This document shows positions 5,986-7,947 of a stretch of DNA of 7,947 bases, one piece after another. Numbering within the stretch: position 1 is the stretch's first letter; each line of letters begins with the position of its first letter. A program made the translations under genes and the position numbers. This DNA is from an uncultured Alphaproteobacteria bacterium (GTDB lineage: Bacteria > Pseudomonadota > Alphaproteobacteria > Caulobacterales > Caulobacteraceae), in NCBI GenBank assembly GCA_937920085.1, contig CALETE010000046.1:1-7947 (forward strand), in the 5' to 3' direction. Under the pieces are notes generated by a model, which ran no database searches, had not been told where the DNA came from, and saw only the letters and a program-made list of their open reading frames with translations.

Positions 5986-6309
5986 TTGACATACATCGCC
6001 GACATGCGGGCAATACTCGAGCAGCAGCTGTCCGAACTTAAAGCTCGGCAAAGCCATCTAGGCGCAGATCTGGCTCAGCCGCTTGATCCCGATTCTGGTG
6101 AGCGTGCCGTTGAGACGGAAGATGACGCGTCTCTCGAAGCGCAGAGCCGCCTAGTAACCCAAGAGATTAACTCAGTTGAGCGGGCGCTCCAGCGGATTGA
6201 TCAGGGCACTTACGGCCAATGCATTAAATGCGGCGAAGCGATTGCAACCAAGCGGTTGGAAGCCCGACCTGAAGCCGCGCTTTGTTTGGGATGTGCGTCA
6301 GCGAAATGA
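5986..6309 (+). CDS. DksA/TraR-family C4 zinc-finger protein
   Basis: A 107-residue member of the DksA/TraR family, which enters the RNA polymerase secondary channel and alters promoter choice, often with ppGpp. The N-terminal half is a predicted coiled coil. The segment DSGERAVETEDDASLE (36-51) aligns with the DksA tip region DPVDRA..EEEFSLE, keeping an acidic-x2-acidic-x-Ala pattern (D36, E39, A41). The zinc finger is C79-x2-C82 and C100-x2-C103, with the typical RLEARPEAALC between. It is shorter than DksA (151) and longer than F-plasmid TraR (73). TTG 5986 is chosen because AGAAGGAG (5971-5978) lies 7 nt upstream; TTG 5962 precedes the ribosome site and the predicted transcript start, and ATG 6004 has none. 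The promoter is FNR/FixK-like. It ends 4 nt before a convergent tRNA gene. Confidence 0.85.
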   Translation: MTYIADMRAILEQQLSELKARQSHLGADLAQPLDPDSGERAVETEDDASLEAQSRLVTQEINSVERALQRIDQGTYGQCIKCGEAIATKRLEARPEAALCLGCASAK

Positions 6310-6313
6310 TATT

Positions 6314-6389
6314 TGGTGGGCCCGGCAGGACTCGAACCCGCAACCAAGCCGTTATGAGCGGCCTGCTCTAACCATTGAGCTACAGGCCC
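6314..6389 (-). tRNA. tRNA-Ile2 (anticodon CAU, reads AUA)
   Basis: A 76-nt cloverleaf with encoded CCA (6314-6316). Acceptor arms GGGCCTG and CGGGCCC pair with one G-T; the D arm is TAGCTCAATGGTTAGAGCA; the anticodon stem GGCCG/CGGCT encloses the loop CTCATAA; the T arm is GCGGG-TTCGAGT-CCTGC. Anticodon CAU could mean Met or Ile2. The short D loop and the AGGC..CTCATAA..GCTTGGT pattern match E. coli ileX (tRNA-Ile2) far better than elongator Met, so C34 would be changed to lysidine by TilS. It is a single tRNA convergent with the DksA-like gene. It could be a host gene, a phage-carried tRNA or an integration target, though no att duplicate is visible in the window. Confidence 0.9.
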
Positions 6390-6400
6390 CACCACGGGCC

Positions 6401-6428
6401 GCCATAGCATTGAAACTGATTAAACCAA
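6401..6428 (-). promoter_or_regulatory. Probable promoter of tRNA-Ile2
   Basis: Read on the - strand, TTGGTT (complement of 6423-6428) and TATGGC (complement of 6401-6406) are separated by 16 bp, with the -10 ending 11 nt before the mature tRNA 5' end. The distance fits a tRNA promoter, and the hexamers are only moderate matches to sigma70. Confidence 0.4.
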
Positions 6429-6435
6429 CCTTGTC

Positions 6436-6570
6436 AGTAATTGCGCCGTCTGCAGCATGCGGTTGCATATACTGCAACGGCGCTTGTTGGACGAACAGTT
6501 GCAAACAGGGCGGGGGACGACCAATTCCAGAGTGCCTTTCAGGCATCCTCTCCTATTTAAAACTGATAAC
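6436..6570 (+). other. Non-coding, hairpin-rich stretch before the terminator
   Basis: I see no convincing gene in this interval. It holds GCGCCGT (6443-6449) pairing with ACGGCGC (6477-6483), an overlapping alternative hairpin GTTGCA-TATAC-TGCAAC (6462-6478) and a small hairpin TGCCT-TTC-AGGCA (6533-6545). A -10-like TATACT at 6468-6473 has no good -35. Because a strong terminator follows, it may be a leader or a small RNA, or simply the 3' untranslated part of the DksA-like transcript. Confidence 0.35.
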
Positions 6571-6601
6571 GAGCTGCCCCTAAAAAGGCGGCTCTTTTTT
6601 T
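6571..6601 (+). terminator. Strong rho-independent terminator upstream of packaging genes
   Basis: GAGCTGCC (6571-6578) pairs with GGCGGCTC (6587-6594), 8 bp including one G-T, with an 8-base loop, followed by seven T (6595-6601). It stands 39 nt before the methyltransferase start, so transcription arriving from the left would mostly stop here. A second small hairpin, GCGTC-GCAA-GACGC (6611-6624), lies between it and the start codon. Confidence 0.85.
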
Positions 6602-6640
6602 GCCTGAAACGCGTCGCAAGACGCCATTCCAAGAGATCTT

Positions 6641-7945
6641 ATGACCCAATCTTGGCCGGCCCAGAGCAGCGAGCTCTGGCCGATAGAGAAGATCACGCCC
6701 TACGCGCGCAACTCCCGCACGCACTCTGACGAACAGGTCGCTCAGATCGCGGCCTCTGTCCGCGAATGGGGCTGGACCAATCCGATCCTCGTCGATGAAG
6801 ACGGCGGCCTGATTGCTGGCCATGGACGTCTGCTTGCAGCCCGTAAGTTGGGGCTGAACCAGATCCCGACCATTGTCGCTAAAGGCTGGAGCGAAGCCCA
6901 GAAAAAGGCCTACGTAATCGCCGATAATAAGCTGGCGCTGAACGCCGGCTGGGACCTCGAGCTGCTCGCGGTCGAACTTGGCGATCTGCAGGGCTTCGAG
7001 TTCGATCTGCTGCTGACCGGGTTCTCTGACGACGAACTTTCAAAGCTGCTAGCTGAGAAGACTGAAGGCAACACCGATCCGGATGAGATCCCGGAAGCAC
7101 CGATCGATCCCATCGCTAAGCCTGGCGATGTCTGGCTGCTAGGCAAGCACCGGCTGGTCTGCGGAGACAGCACTGATGCAGATACGGTCGCTAAGGCGCT
7201 CAACGGGGTCTCGCCGCACCTGATGGTCACTGATCCGCCCTACGGCGTGGAGTACGATCCAGCTTGGCGTGAGAAGGCCGGTGTCGCTGCATCGGGCACT
7301 GCCAAAGGTAAGGTGCTCAACGACGACAAGGCAGACTGGCGGGAGGCTTGGGCTCTGTTCCCGGGCGATGTCGCTTATGTCTGGCACGCCGGTCTCTATG
7401 CCGGTGTTGTCGGCGAAAGCCTTGCGGCCTGCGATCTTATGCTCCGCTCCCAGATCATCTGGGACAAGGGTCAGCTTGTCCTTTCACGAGGCGATTACCA
7501 CTGGGAGCATGAGCCCTGCTGGTATGCCGTGAAGAAGGGGGGCAAAGGTCACTGGGCCGGCGACCGCAAGCAGACCACCGTTTGGCACATCGCCAAGCCC
7601 AAGAAGAACGAGACGGGCCACGGCACCCAAAAGCCGGTCGAGTGCATGAAGCGCCCGATCGAGAACAACTCCAGCCCGGGTCAGGCCGTTTACGAGCCAT
7701 TCTCGGGCTCAGGCACCACCATTATTGCCGGCGAAATGACCGGCCGCTCGATCCATGCGATCGAGCTCAACCCGGCCTATGTCGATGTCGCGGTTAAGCG
7801 CTGGCAAGATTTTACGGGGCATGAGGCCCGGCTCGAAGGAGATGGACGGACCTTTGCAGAGATTTCGGCCGGGCAGAAGCAGGACATGAGCGATGAAACC
7901 CGGAACGAAACCCAAGCCGACCCATCTGAAGCTGGTCACGGGTAA
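6641..7945 (+). CDS. ParB-domain / DNA methyltransferase fusion (beta class)
   Basis: A 434-residue phage protein joining an N-terminal ParB/sulfiredoxin-like domain to an adenine-N6 or cytosine-N4 DNA methyltransferase. The ParB part shows ITPYARNSRTHSDEQV (18-33) and the signature LIAGHGRLLAARKLG (57-71). In the methyltransferase, catalytic TDPPYG (197-202) precedes the AdoMet-binding EPFSGSGTT (352-360), which is the beta-class order; HGTQKPVE (327-334) lies between. Such enzymes protect phage DNA from host restriction; the target cannot be read from sequence. No cognate restriction gene is visible, so it looks orphan. Start ATG 6641 has a weak AAGAGA (6631-6636). No promoter is evident between the upstream terminator and the start. 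Its 3' end overlaps the small terminase gene by 53 nt in another frame. Confidence 0.9.
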   Translation: MTQSWPAQSSELWPIEKITPYARNSRTHSDEQVAQIAASVREWGWTNPILVDEDGGLIAGHGRLLAARKLGLNQIPTIVAKGWSEAQKKAYVIADNKLALNAGWDLELLAVELGDLQGFEFDLLLTGFSDDELSKLLAEKTEGNTDPDEIPEAPIDPIAKPGDVWLLGKHRLVCGDSTDADTVAKALNGVSPHLMVTDPPYGVEYDPAWREKAGVAASGTAKGKVLNDDKADWREAWALFPGDVAYVWHAGLYAGVVGESLAACDLMLRSQIIWDKGQLVLSRGDYHWEHEPCWYAVKKGGKGHWAGDRKQTTVWHIAKPKKNETGHGTQKPVECMKRPIENNSSPGQAVYEPFSGSGTTIIAGEMTGRSIHAIELNPAYVDVAVKRWQDFTGHEARLEGDGRTFAEISAGQKQDMSDETRNETQADPSEAGHG

Positions 7946-7947
7946 TC
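7893..7947 (+). CDS. Terminase small subunit, P27 family (3' partial)
   Basis: The first 18 codons before the window ends read MKPGTKPKPTHLKLVTGN, the characteristic N terminus of P27-type small terminases, which bind phage DNA and start packaging with the large subunit. ATG 7893 is the only possible start because TGA at 7887-7889 closes the frame upstream. AGGA (7881-7884) lies 8 nt before it. The gene begins inside the methyltransferase gene, so translation of the two is probably coupled. A large terminase gene would be expected just beyond the right edge. Confidence 0.85.
   Translation, partial: MKPGTKPKPTHLKLVTGN

Noticed and set aside
6314..6389. Prophage attachment site in the tRNA gene
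   Set aside because: No second copy of the tRNA 3' end was found in the window and no integrase is adjacent, so it cannot be supported, though it stays possible outside the window.

Overview
The window is GC-rich DNA that looks like a prophage or phage-derived region of an alphaproteobacterium, plausibly a sphingomonad. The GC content, codon style, protein relatedness by eye and a FixK/FNR-type box support this, but the genus cannot be fixed from the sequence alone. Phage genes dominate both ends and all read rightward. A short block of non-phage-like genes in mixed orientation separates them.

Left part (about 1-4190), replication and recombination module on the + strand. A Toprim plus RepA-like primase-helicase enters from beyond the left edge. 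It is followed by a dense cluster of 9-bp GTCGGAAGC motifs laid out with a 22-bp period (iteron-like) and an 11-bp inverted repeat. Next come an unrecognised protein ending in a tail like that of single-stranded DNA binding protein (SSB), a RuvC-like Holliday junction resolvase, a DUF6378-like small protein and two unrecognised phage proteins. Genes from the resolvase to the last protein overlap by 1 to 17 nt and have strong Shine-Dalgarno sites, so they form one translationally coupled operon.

Middle part (about 4190-6601), mixed block. It holds an AT-rich pocket with a promoter-like element, a terminator, a small cysteine-containing protein on the - strand, and an HNH endonuclease on the + strand. 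It also holds an exported alpha/beta hydrolase on the - strand whose 3' end overlaps that of the HNH gene. Then come a DksA/TraR-family zinc-finger protein behind a textbook-spaced FNR/FixK-type promoter, tRNA-Ile2(CAU) on the - strand, a structured non-coding stretch and a strong rho-independent terminator.

Right part (6641 to end), start of the packaging module. A ParB-domain/DNA methyltransferase fusion is followed by the first 18 codons of a P27-family terminase small subunit, which starts inside the methyltransferase gene in another frame. Phages often place HNH, methyltransferase and small terminase genes together, so the hydrolase-DksA-tRNA block looks like inserted cargo (a moron) or a junction with host DNA.

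Most interesting: the 22-bp phased repeat cluster beside the initiator-type helicase, the DIPF-tailed protein between helicase and resolvase, the FNR/FixK-class promoter on a DksA-like gene in a phage context, and a strong terminator just upstream of the packaging genes.
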